NCBI RefSeq assembly: GCF_910592395.1
Contig: NC_088318.1
Location: forward strand, 14,570,349 to 14,634,348
Length of the DNA: 64,000 nt
Direction of reading: 5' to 3'
DNA from: Lineus longissimus
Taxonomy: Eukaryota > Nemertea > Pilidiophora > Heteronemertea > Lineidae
Within the stretch, counting starts at the first letter, position 1. Every line of letters begins with the position of its first letter. Under the pieces are notes generated by a model. It did not search any database, was not told the DNA's origin, and saw only the letters and a program-made list of their open reading frames with translations. The translations under genes were made by a program, and so were the position numbers. This document shows, in pieces, positions 35,633 through 58,115 of this stretch.

Positions 35633-35665
35633 TTGTGTGTGTGTGTGTGTGTGTGGGGGGGGGGG
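35633..35665 (+). repeat. (TG)n microsatellite followed by a G run
   Basis: About 11 TG units at 35633-35654 followed by 11 G, between the convergent 33505 gene and AHCY. Confidence 0.9.
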
Positions 35666-35670
35666 CTCAT

Positions 35671-36362
35671 TGGAAGATATTCTTTAGCGTGTCTGTAGAA
35701 CAAAAGGAAATATCTCATGTCCAACACTTGGTTTATCTCTGCCGGACCAAAGGATGATAACTTTTTTAAAAGTCAATACAACAACTTATTGTCAATATAC
35801 CTGTATTTACCAACTATGTAAGTTATATTGAGTACAATCAACTTTTTTTATCCACCGACATCTGTGAATTGCACATTCTGGGGCTTCACATATTACATGA
35901 TACAGAGTGGTAGCACCAACAGACCAATGATGTTCATTAGACGAAAATTGCTAAGCATAGTATCTCAACAAAGTCTTGTTACAAACTGAATGTGTATCAT
36001 ATGATTATGAGTCTGGTAAAATCATTAACTTTAACATAATTCTGTTAAAATTTAATTGATCAATATTTCAGTAATTACATGATCCTGCCAAAGGCAGTGC
36101 TGCCACCTACTTGGGAATTAGGATACCACTAGCCAATACGACTACAACAATAAAACGCACTCCACCGGAATGTTCGTTTACGATAGTCAGGCAAGGTACT
36201 GTATCCCTCAACATGGTAACGGCATCAATGGAGAAAGGAACAAAGTAATATTACAGAATGGAAGCATTCCTTGGGAAGATATTCTCTGGCGTGTCTGTGG
36301 GACAAAAAGAAATATCTCATGTCCAACACTTGGTTTATCTCTGCCGGACCAAAGGATCATAA
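35671..36362 (+). repeat. Direct duplication of an approximately 90-bp segment
   Basis: 35671-35760 and 36272-36362 share TGG(A/G)AGATATTCT, GCGTGTCTGT, AAATATCTCATGTCCAACAC and TTGGTTTATCTCTGCCGGAC, at about 90% identity, 600 bp apart. Both lie downstream of AHCY, possibly in its 3' UTR. Confidence 0.75.
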
Positions 36363-36467
36363 TCAAATAGGCCCGTTCTGTAATACAGCTTTGAGCGCTT
36401 TTTCTACCGAGATCAATTGGATGCCGAAGACAGAGTTCGCGCACGTACATGGAAATGTCATTTGATT

Positions 36468-40711
<4,244 letters not shown>

Positions 40712-40970
40712 TTTGTATGGCGTGATCTGACCTCGGCAATGGAATATGCTAAAGAGAGGCAGAGTCAAAGTTTCACCATTATTTATGCTGTGCTCATTAG
40801 CATAGATTTGTAAAAGACCGAATGATTGGCTCCTTGTTCAGCACTTCAGCCAATCCTATAAGCTCTTCTACGAACCTTTGCTCGAGTCATGTGACTCCGG
40901 CAAACTCGGCCATTTTTCAACCAGGAAGCAAAATTTTCACAGATTTGGGAAGAAAACAAGATTTTTTATC
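40712..40970. promoter_or_regulatory. Shared divergent promoter of AHCY and V-ATPase subunit d
   Basis: The two start codons are 259 bp apart on opposite strands. An inverted CCAAT (ATTGG) lies at 40826-40830 and a forward AGCCAATC near 40850. GTCATGTGAC at 40886-40895 is an E-box that differs by one base from the CLEAR site GTCACGTGAC and contains the MITF-type M-box TCATGTGA. V-ATPase genes are known CLEAR/TFEB targets in vertebrates; extending that here is inference. Confidence 0.7.
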
Positions 40971-43671
40971 ATGTCAGAGGCATATTTTAATGTGGATTGC
41001 GGTTATTTGGAAGGCCTTGTTCGAGGATTCAAGGGAGGAATCTTGAAACAGACCGATTATCTCAATCTGGTCCAGTGCGAGTCTTTAGAAGGTAACTAAC
41101 CAGTCAAAAAAGGCAAATACTGGCAAGAGACATGATGACCTCATGACATCAGACATGATAATTGCAGTAGCCTGATGTTGCTGCTCACTAAATGAACATG
41201 GCCCTGGTTCGTTTGTCTTCAAGGGACCAAACAAAACAATTGAAATGTGCAGGATCGCAACATTGGTGGTGTTCAAGGAGAGGCATGTTTGGTTTTTTTC
41301 TTCCAGTTGATTGATATTTCAATGGATATTGTACTAAAAAACCACTTCTATCATTTCAGACCTGAAACTTCATCTCCAAAGCACAGATTATGGCACATTT
41401 CTTGCAAATGAAGCCAGTCCTCTCTCTGTCTCAGTCATCGATGATAAACTAAAAGAGAAGTTGGTTGTGGAGTTCCAACACATGAGAAACCAGGCTGTGG
41501 AACCACTTGCCACATTCCTTGACTACATCACGTAAGGTTAATTCTACTGAATTGACATATCAAAAGGTGTGAAACAACAGCTGGTTGGCAAGCAGATGTC
41601 ATCTGTCATGTCTGATACACCCCAGGAAGTTACATCTGTAATGGCAGTAAAAACTATATATTTGCTGAGTCTAAATGTGAGGCAAACAAACAGACGGAAC
41701 AAGCTTGGTGAAGTCTTGGTAAAGCTTGGTTACTGTTCAACTTAGTTTTTTTACCAAATTTCAATCTGCTTGATTTTAGGTACAGTTACATGATAGACAA
41801 CATCATCCTTCTCATCACTGGCACGCTACATCAGCGATCTATATCCGAACTCATTCCAAAATGTCACCCGCTTGGAAGCTTCGAACAAATGGAAGCCATC
41901 CATATTGCAGCCACTCCAGCTGAACTTTACAACGCTGTACTTGTTGATACGCCCCTAGGTAAGAAGTAGGAATTTTAGGAGTGAGAGAATAAGTCGGATA
42001 TGTTCCACAAAACTCGCATATCATCAGACTCGGAGCATCTAAATTTCAGAATCGGAGAGAAACTTTATAGCTTCCACTTGACAGCCAAAAGAAGTTACAT
42101 CTTTCTACTCCTCATGAGGTTTTGACTTTGAGAATTTGTGGTGTAACAGTTTCTGTCTTTTGATTAATTTTCAGCTCCCTACTTCATTGACTGCATATCT
42201 GAGCAAGATTTAGATGAAATGAATATTGAGATCATTAGGAATACACTATATAAGGTGAGCCTCTCCTATCCTTCATCGTGCCGAGTTCATCTTTTTCTTC
42301 TGTGTTGGCTCTTGCGCAATATCCAGAATTGCTGATGTCTACATGAGATGAAATCGGTTGGTAGGTCAGGTCTTTTTTCATTATTTAATAAAAAATACCA
42401 ACAATTTTTTGTTTTTTTTGGACCCAAACTATCCACTTACTAAAATTGGCGTGGCCTTTCTTATTTTCAGGCATATTTAGAGGCCTTCTACAACTTCTGT
42501 GAGCAAATCGGAGGGTCAACGGGTGACACCATGTGTGAAATACTTGCAGTAAGTAAAACTACAACAATCACTTTGTGTGCCTTGATGAGAAAGTAACATG
42601 ATCATAAGGTTTTATGTTTACATTTATTTGCTTGAGAATTACCCACGGATGGCCTAGGCGGCCGTTATTAACATCGGTGTCTGTTGTAATCAGCGACAAT
42701 AATGTCCCCTCTCATACCTTGCTATCATAATCCATCTTTCCTTTTAGTTTGAGGCTGATCGCAGGGCATTCATCATCACGATCAACTCGTTTGGCACAGA
42801 ACTGACCAAGGACGACCGCAATAAGCTATATCCCACATGTGGCAAGCTTTACCCAGATGGTCTGGCGGCCCTCGCACGGGCTGATGATCAAGATCAAGTC
42901 AGAGCAGTAGCAGAATATTATGCTGTATGTATTTCGTTATTTGTTATTATGAATTCATTTGATTTTGCCAAAGAAATTATTCAGAAAAAAAGATGAGTTG
43001 TTTCTATATGAACTTGACAAAGTGAAACTTAATTCATAGATCAGCATAACCTGACTGCACAGGCTTACTAAAGATCCCACCAGTGGGGTAACTTGTGTAG
43101 TTTTGAGTCCTCCTGTCAACATTGGATTGCATTGCTTATCTCTGATGTCCCTGTGATTATTGCAGGAGTACCGTGCCTTGTTTGAGGGAGCTGGCAACAA
43201 CCCGGGAGAGAAAACACTTGAGGATCGCTTCTTCGAACATGAGGTGAGCAGTTAAGACAGTTTCATGTTCAACCTTACCGCTTCAAACTCTTGCCGAGTC
43301 ATTGGAGGAATTATTGCCAGTAATTTCTCTCTTGCATTATTTTTGCAAGCCAATACCCCAAGGCACTCAAGTGTAGATCAGGTCTTGGTTGAAGTCGTGC
43401 CACTGCATTTCACAATAGCGGTGAGTATTTGATAAATGACAATGTGAGCATTGCTATGATCTGACACTAAACACATTGAGGCCTGACATGATTTTCTGTC
43501 CACTTTCAGGTCAAGTTGAACGTGTACTCGTTCCTGCAACAGTTCCATCACGGCGTCTTCTACTCTTACGTCAAATTAAAAGAGCAGGAATGTCGTAATA
43601 TCATCTGGATATCGGAGTGTGTCGCCCAACGCCATCGAGCAAAAATTGACAGCTACATTCCTATATTGTAA
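40971..43671 (+). CDS. ATP6V0D1: V-type proton ATPase subunit d (V0 sector)
   Basis: Subunit d sits on the cytosolic face of the membrane V0 ring and couples it to the central stalk of V1; the pump acidifies lysosomes and other organelles. Exons: 40971-41091, 41360-41531, 41780-41958, 42175-42254, 42471-42548, 42748-42924, 43166-43243, 43510-43671 (1047 nt, 348 residues; human d1 is 351). All introns are short, GT/AG and in phase. Landmarks: [149 protein letters not shown], and the tail [10 protein letters not shown]. The N-terminus is slightly shorter than human. The d1/d2 split is vertebrate-specific, so the symbol means the single ancestral gene. Confidence 0.98.
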
Positions 43672-43788
43672 TATTCGGTGCTATTTGTTGGGAAGTTTTG
43701 AAATTTTACTTTTAAGAACGTGTTCTCATCCCCAATTCCTTATGAGAAGTTGAAGTGTAATAGTATGTCCTTTTCTGTGTGATTTCAA

Positions 43789-43794
43789 AATAAA
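43789..43794 (+). terminator. Poly(A) signal AATAAA of V-ATPase subunit d
   Basis: AATAAA about 120 bases after the stop. A TGTAAATA Pumilio-type element at 43913-43920 would belong to a longer 3' UTR if transcription continues. Confidence 0.55.
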
Positions 43795-46700
43795 ACACGT
43801 CTAACATTGCTCCTACCGACCAGTGTAATTAGAATTATGTGTTAATTTGACGACAGACTAGTACAATGCAATAGTGACTGTAGGTTTCATAATATGTGTT
43901 AGAGTAAGTGCATGTAAATATGTAAATTTTTGGTTGTTGAACATGTTGAACAAATATTAAATGATAGTATTGGTAGCAGAACAGATGGACGGACACAAAC
44001 AGATACTAATGTATATATTGATGTATATTTATTCTATATGCACTAAGTGTGTTGTGATGATTAGGGCCTGAATATAACAGGCCCTATAGGGCGGCTTGAT
44101 CCCTTAAGTTGTCTCAACTGAATTCATAATATCCTGGGAATTCCAGCCAGAAATTGTTAAATGTGAACTGTAAACTCCTCTGTTTTCATGACCCTAACAT
44201 TTGAAATCTGAAAATTACATTTTCGCTTCAATTTGGGGCCATAAAAATGAAGGGGTTTACATTGTAGAATTATTTAGATAAGTATAGCTGTTAGTGTTCG
44301 TCATTGATGAGGTGTCAAGTCCAGTTTATTGTGCTAATCAAGCAAACATGAAATTTAGTTTATCAGTTAATGGTAGTGACAAACTATTCTTACTGTTCAG
44401 TTTCCAACATCTGCTGGCATTCCTGTTGCCATTCAAAAAATTGGTTGAGGGGGCAGGGGGGCGGCAGCACGAAGTTTCATGCTTAGTCTTCAGTTGTGTT
44501 TGACCTTCCTAAGATGTAACCCTCATGACTTGGCCCAGGCTATGCCCCTGTTTATTAAACGTTTTGGTAAAAGACGGATGAATGGGATGTCTTGGATGGG
44601 AATGGGATATCTTTCATCATCATATTATCTAGTCTGCTTCTCAGTGAGCCTATTTGGGGTGGATTTCCAAAAATTCCACAAAAGGTGGTTTGTGTTTTTG
44701 CGTCTTCAAAACCGGCAGATACATGTATCCATGGAGCTAGCCTGATAGGGTTACTGTTGTGTATGTGATAATGTTTAAATGTCTCTCATTTTCAAAGTGT
44801 GTATTACTCAATTTAGTTGCATGTAGAGATATATTGTTGAAATTACCAATGCTTGCGTTTTCCTGTCAACGGCATCTAGTGGTAGCTGTAAGGAAACTCA
44901 CCAAACTTTAATTGTGGCTTATTTCAGCCAAGTCTATGGTCATCATTTGGAACTACTAGAATTGGGAGTGAACAAGGAAATGTACTTTGTTTTATGTAGC
45001 ATGATCTTGTGGCCATGTTTGGCAACATTATACGATTCCATACCATATAGTAATAGTTGGTCCCAACCCTGTGCTGCAGTTCTGCAACCTGTTCATTTGA
45101 ACTGAGTGTCTATGAATCTTAAGGCCAGACCCTATCAATGTGGGCACCAAAAGTTGATAAAAAACTTCAATGGCATGTGCCTTAAGACAAGGAATTAGCG
45201 TAAGCTGGTGAAGTGCTGGTTGAAAGAAAAACAGGCACAATTCACAGAGTAGGGTTTGTTCCAATCACATCATCATAACTGATAGACTCACAACACTACT
45301 ACATTCTAATAATCCACAAGTAATGTAATGTACCAATCATCCAATAACGAGATGTGTAGTTATCGCACATCAATATAGAGGGCTCTCCACCACCGACAAA
45401 GTGTTCCAAATGTAGATATTTCAGTCCATATATATTCATTAGGCTTGGGGTGTATAGTATGCCATAACACAAGGCATCCAGCATCGCCCCATATTATTAT
45501 TAGAAAAGTACCTCTGGTTGATGTGTCATCCTACTACAAAAAATGTGCAACATAAGGTGAACTACCTTAAAAGTTTGGCATGTTGTCCAGAAATTCCAGA
45601 GATGTTGACACAAAAATGTTGCCGTAGGGTTTCGCTTTCAACCGGTAGTTATCAGTATCATCATTCATAAAAGTCTAACCACACCATTCCAGTTCAAAAA
45701 CAATTTCTGCTTATTTCTTCATCAATTCATTAAAAAATATTTTATTCAAGTTTATTATATGTCCATAAAGGGTACACTTTAGTTAGTGGTATCTTATAAT
45801 TGCTCTATGTAGGCTTCTTACGCTAAAAGTATGTAAACCATCACGTTTACTACTGCTTACAGCGTTACCTGACCTTGGTCATTCCTTCTTCAATTTCCTT
45901 TAGTTCTTGTTGTTCCAAAATGATTCCAAGGCCACAAGTCCTATGACATTGCTAGCCAGTTTGTTAGCATTTTAAAGACATTCCTCTTGGTTTAACTTGA
46001 TAGTTTTCGTAGCGATTATGGTAATATTGTATCGTGATAAATTAATAATAAAGGAGGATACACACCACAAAATATATGTACTTGTCTTGCATTCTCTTTC
46101 ATGTCAGGATGACTGGTCCAGTTTCACTGGCCAATTTGCTGCTGTACCTTGGTCTTCAGTCAATGAGGACTAGTACTGTTCTTAAGCTGGCTGATCAATC
46201 AATCAGTTGCAATCTTCAGCCCAAGAGCACTTTACAGTGTTTTAAGGTGCTCAAGAGATTTTACTCGTTTCTGGATAGTTTACATTGTCGGACCCTGGAG
46301 CCAAGACCCCATCACCAAGAGTACCATAACGCAATGTGTAAAGGGTAAGATTTGCAGCGGCTGACCAGCTGCTTGTCAACCTGTGCTGTTAGATGGTGCA
46401 GTTATACCATATTGGGTAGCTGGGTGCCTTTCCCACGACGAGCAGGAGCAGGATCTTGAACCAACAGCTGTACTATATCGTCCAGGTAACTGGGTGCCTT
46501 ACGACTAGTTAAAAATACAGAGTGGCGCTGGCAAAGCCTTCAACCAAATGACGTTTCGAGCAGATATTGGGACACTTTTCAACACTACTGCTGCGCTTCC
46601 AAGAGTGACAGTTGCCGATACAAATGTCTGTCCTCAATTCATATATTCAAAAAGTTCAAAGTAATTCCAACACTTCTGGGACCATACTGGTCGGGATTTT

Positions 46701-47034
46701 TGTCATAAGAGTACTTCCACTGGTCTCCTAATTTTGCTTGGGGAATGGGACGAATTTAAGTTGCAAAATTGGTGCAATAGTTCCAGCAGCATCATCCTGT
46801 CCTGACATATAGAACATACAGAACAACAACAAAATAACTTCCATCAACCCAATTTTATTTAAAGATTAAATTAAATTAAGTACGAGATTTTAACGAAACC
46901 AAACCCAACTACAACAATACATAAATGAAAACACCATACATTTCCCACCCGCCCAAAGTGAATCCCACAAGTACTTTACATAAAAAATAACATTATACAA
47001 TATATTACAGATGATAACTGCTCTTGAGAAAGAT
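43795..47034. other. Gap between convergent V-ATPase d and roadblock genes
   Basis: No supported CDS. It may include an extended 3' UTR of the V-ATPase gene; AATAAA-like sequences recur, for example near 46049. A GGTA(G/A)CTGGGTGCCTT motif occurs twice near 46416 and 46484. Open frames look random. Confidence 0.45.
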
Positions 47035-47040
47035 TTTATT
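47035..47040 (-). terminator. Poly(A) signal (AATAAA on minus) of the roadblock gene
   Basis: TTTATT on the plus strand, about 270 bases downstream of the roadblock stop codon. Confidence 0.5.
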
Positions 47041-47310
47041 CATGCAGAATTTCTGAAATGACTGCTAATGGTTTTGCAGATACAACAGAGGCCCCCTATT
47101 TCGCCCAGTTAAAGATGACTACAGGTGACAGGATTTCTCTAAGCTGAATACCATTACCAAGACTGCAAGAATAGTCACGTGTTTCCTCTAAAACACCTTA
47201 GATTCCAATCACCACGGTCCACCTACAAAAGCCTTCATCCCTTGTGGACCACAATCTCAAAGCAGTTTATTTACAAAATGTCTGTCATGTTGTCCTATAT
47301 CGCATGCTGT

Positions 47311-49074
47311 TTATGATTCCATTGGATTCTGGATAACGATCAGCATGTAATCCTTTTCTGAAAGACAGAGGAGAGAAAGGGGTTAAAAACATGAACATAT
47401 CGAGCAGTAACCCAATTCGAAAATAAATCGATCATCAGACAAGCTACACAACGGTATCAATTTAAAGCAGGTTTCTTTGCCCAAGAGAAACAGAATTTTG
47501 GAAAGGAAAGCTCCTCCAGAAATCTATGTATTCTCTTTCAGATCATGACATTCTCAATCCATCAGAATTCTTTCTAACCTAACCCGGGACGTTGTAAATT
47601 CCACGTAAGGCATACCCGACCAGAACAACTGTAATTCAAACCCACAAACTCTCCGACAAAATAATAGAAACATTATCTTCATCAACTATTTCTCAAATAA
47701 ACGAAATAATCCATAAAAGTCTTTGACCCAAGTCTCCTGTAACCATGCCAACATAGGAAACTCAAAATACATAAAAAAAACTCTCCCAGTTACAATGTAT
47801 GAAGACCGCCACAAACTGATAGAAAGTACCAATTACCAAACCAAGAGGAAAGCAAAAATAAACAAGTAGGAATATGTCGTAAAGTGTATCCACAGACACC
47901 AACCTTTTTATTTGTACTACGTTACACTTTTCAGGCAAATCAATGTAAACTCTTTTTCTAGAGAAAAGAATTTCACACACTGAGGAAGACTTAAGAACAA
48001 CAATCTCTTGTATGATGTACTTCTATTTTGATTGCCAAGCACAATTTTCATGTCACACTCCATAAACAAAATTACATACATGTAAAATTGGTCAGAAATG
48101 ATCAATTTTTCTTACCTGGGGCTACCATGATTTCATTTTTTTTCGATCGGATTCGCAGGAATGTGAGGTCATTTTGTGGATCAATATCTCGCACTGTAGC
48201 CTTAGCTTTTGACGTCAGCTGATGAATTAGCCCAGCACATTGCACTGTTGTTGAATTGTCCAGAGTGGTCTTGATTGGAATTCCTGTGAAAATAGAACAA
48301 ATTACTCAAATGTTCAGATCAAAAATTCCCTCTGTTTGTATAGCAAGAATTGTGAAACTTACATGTACTATCATCATAGCGATCAACAATAACCAGGACC
48401 AAGAAGTCCAACGTGATATATCTTTTGAATGAATGTATTGTTACTGTAGTGTAAACCCACAAACTCATGAACTTAGTACTACTTACCATCCGAATTTACA
48501 ACAATAACTCCAGTCACCCCACGATGGACCTGGATCCTCTTGAGACACTCTTCTACTTCAGACTGAAAAAAAAGACAAAGTTTGTTGAGTAAAGCTGTAA
48601 AGATCTTGTGCTTACGCCGTACGGACCCTCGGCCATGGGCTGGCAAAACGGGGGGGAAAAGTCACTCACACACTCACACTACTAGTCTAGTCACAGAGTC
48701 CGAGGCCAAGAGGGGACTGGGGCCGTAAAATCATTTCAAAATTGTAACCTGTGATCCTCAGTGTTAATCAAATAATTGTATTTTTTTAAGCCAAATTGAT
48801 AGTAGACATCTGACATCTACTATCTAGAATTCATGCAGTGCATTGCATTGTACATTGTTGTAGATCACACAGCCGGCCAGGAATGAGGAATGTTTTGACA
48901 ACACAAAAATTCAAGAGATTTATTGAACAATTATATTCTATTAGAGAAAGATAATCGACATAAATCTTATATCACTGTTTTCTAGAACATTTAAATTACC
49001 AATACGTCAAAAGAATTTATCGGGAAAAATAATAAAATTTGGTCTAAAAAGCAAATTTGTGAGAGACTTACCAT
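47311..49074 (-). CDS. DYNLRB1: Dynein light chain roadblock-type (DYNLRB)
   Basis: Roadblock is a small homodimeric subunit that binds the dynein intermediate chain in cytoplasmic dynein, and also serves ciliary dyneins. Exons in transcript order: 49074-49072 (the ATG alone), 48562-48487, 48283-48116, 47357-47311; 294 nt, 97 residues (human is 96). Junctions are GT/AG and in phase. Landmarks: [75 protein letters not shown]. Notably the first coding exon contributes only the start codon; the second codon opens exon 2. Vertebrates have DYNLRB1 and 2, so the symbol means the single orthologue. Confidence 0.97.
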
Positions 49075-49200
49075 TTTGACTTGCTTTCTTGACGTTGCTA
49101 TGTTTCCTTCTGCGCCTGCTCAGTGTTTCAGTTTTACTTCCGGACACCTGCTATAGCTATGAATAGATGGCGCCACTGTACGGTTCAAGGTGTGACCAGG
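49075..49200 (-). promoter_or_regulatory. Roadblock gene promoter region with ETS site
   Basis: CCGGAAGT on the minus strand (plus 49136-49143) is a perfect ETS/GABP core, about 60 bp before the ATG, in a TATA-less region. Such sites often mark transcription starts of housekeeping genes. Confidence 0.55.
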
Positions 49201-49980
49201 TTGTGACCTGCTTGGACAAGAACACTTTGAATCAAAGTGAGGATTAATCCACGATAATCTACATCGCTTCCAAGACAGCTCTTAGTTACCGTACTTAGTT
49301 ACTGTATATTTAATGTAGAACAGTAGATAAAATCTTTTACGGGGGTTTAAATCCTTCAAAATTAAGCTTGGAATAGACTAAGACGAAGACAAGACTTGGA
49401 TGGAAGAGGACCATGCGACAACAATCCCTTGGCACGTGTGGCAGGAAAATATAACTACATGTATCTAGGCATCACCAGGACAAATGGTTTACATTTTATG
49501 AGCTTTTAATCTCTGATGTATTAAAATGCTTGAGTCCCTAGAACCATAACCCATGTAACCGGGTGCCGTACAGTCAATAGGGAATTTTACCTCAAACGAT
49601 GTGGTCGTTAAATACTGTAAACTCGGGTAGGTGCCACTTCGGCTTTATACGGATGAGTCGCATTGGAATGAGTCATTGTCACTGCGTAGAAAGGTCTAGG
49701 AATGATTGGAATGAATTAATAATTAGAATAAATTGGCTTTCACATTACACAATACAATAATATGCTGATACTGAACCAACTGTTGGATGTTGAGGACCGG
49801 TGTAAAAGTAAAAAGTGTCCCCCCCCTGGAAAAAGTGTCCGGCCCTATTGTATTCTGCAATATAGTTCTATAGAGACCCTAACCGTCAATAGCTCAGAGA
49901 TTGAAGCGCATAATAGAATCCTTTGTTCCCGGACATTTTATCCTAGGACATTTTAAACTTCTACACCGGGACCATCTGGT
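49201..49980. other. Intergenic DNA between divergent roadblock and TENT4 genes
   Basis: No ORF of interest. A short C run lies near 49820. The two genes are 1.09 kb apart (ATG to ATG), so their regulation may be linked. Confidence 0.4.
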
Positions 49981-50039
49981 TTTTTCCAGAACTTTTAGAG
50001 TTCATCACACTTTCAATAGACGGCGACACACATCTCTTA

Positions 50040-50049
50040 GCGCATGCGC
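50040..50049 (+). promoter_or_regulatory. NRF1-type site GCGCATGCGC upstream of TENT4
   Basis: The palindrome GCGCATGCGC is a perfect match to the NRF1 consensus, 116 bp before the ATG. It lies in a CpG-richer patch at the expected promoter position. Confidence 0.6.
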
Positions 50050-50164
50050 GTCTCGTCAATCCTTCTTTCTCGATTTTGAAAGTCGGCCACTTATTTTTCG
50101 GTTTGACAGGGATATTTGGCCAATTTGATTTCGAGAAACGAAGTGACAACGCTAGACTAGGTGC

Positions 50165-57334
<7,170 letters not shown>

Positions 57335-57827
57335 TTGTGGCTCTCTCCGTGTAAGGAGTTCTGACTGTAAACTTGTGATCTTTCGGTGATTTCCAAATAC
57401 TGAGTGAATGTTTGGTATATTTGTGGACAGATTGAGGAAATGTTTGTGGAGAAATCGAGCAGCAAGGAAACGTTCCATGGTGCCTGGTTTGGATACGTGT
57501 GCAGAATTTCGCGAATGAGTTGTATGCGATGGAGCTGAGTAGTTCTTTCAAGAATGAACTAGGGTCGCCTCCGCAGCATGTTGCCAGCGGAAGTGGAGGT
57601 GCTGTCGGTAAAGTCATTCAATTTCAAGTCCTAATTTCGTAGGCCTCACTCCGCAAAGTATCTTGGACTTGAGCTTTTATTGACCATGAACCCTACAGGA
57701 ATAAGGAGGATATCCCTCAAAAAAAGTTTCAAGTGAGGCATTTAAAAGTTGTAAACTTAACTCTTTGATCCTTATGCTGCAGAAAAAAATGAACAAAAGT
57801 AATTTCGCTGGTTCTCTTCCAAGTGTA

Positions 57828-57833
57828 AATAAA
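57828..57833 (+). terminator. Candidate poly(A) signal AATAAA of TENT4
   Basis: AATAAA about 490 bases after the stop, overlapping a TGTAAATA Pumilio-type element (57824-57831). Later signals could give a longer 3' UTR. Confidence 0.4.
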
Positions 57834-57964
57834 AGAGATACAGGGCCTGCAGCTATTGCTATGGTTGGTGTAAATAGCTTTCGTCACATTATGACTGTGT
57901 AAGGATCGGGTCCATTTGGCCATTTCTGTCTGAACACTCCATGGCGATTTTTTGCTGAGCTTGA

Positions 57965-58115
57965 TTCATGTTAAAAGTGTCTGACTGGGATTTTAGAAGT
58001 GTTGTCAGTGTCAAAGTGGGATTTGGGAATAGTGGTCACACACCTCGTCTGACACACTGGGATTTGGGAAGTGTTGTCAGTGTTAGACTGGGATTTTGGG
58101 AAGTGTGATCAAAGG
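57965..58115 (+). repeat. Minisatellite, about four units of 32-36 bp
   Basis: Units share CTG(G)GATTT(T/G)GGAAGTGTTGTCAGTG with variation; unit starts are near 57980, 58012, 58047 and 58083. It lies downstream of TENT4. Confidence 0.6.
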
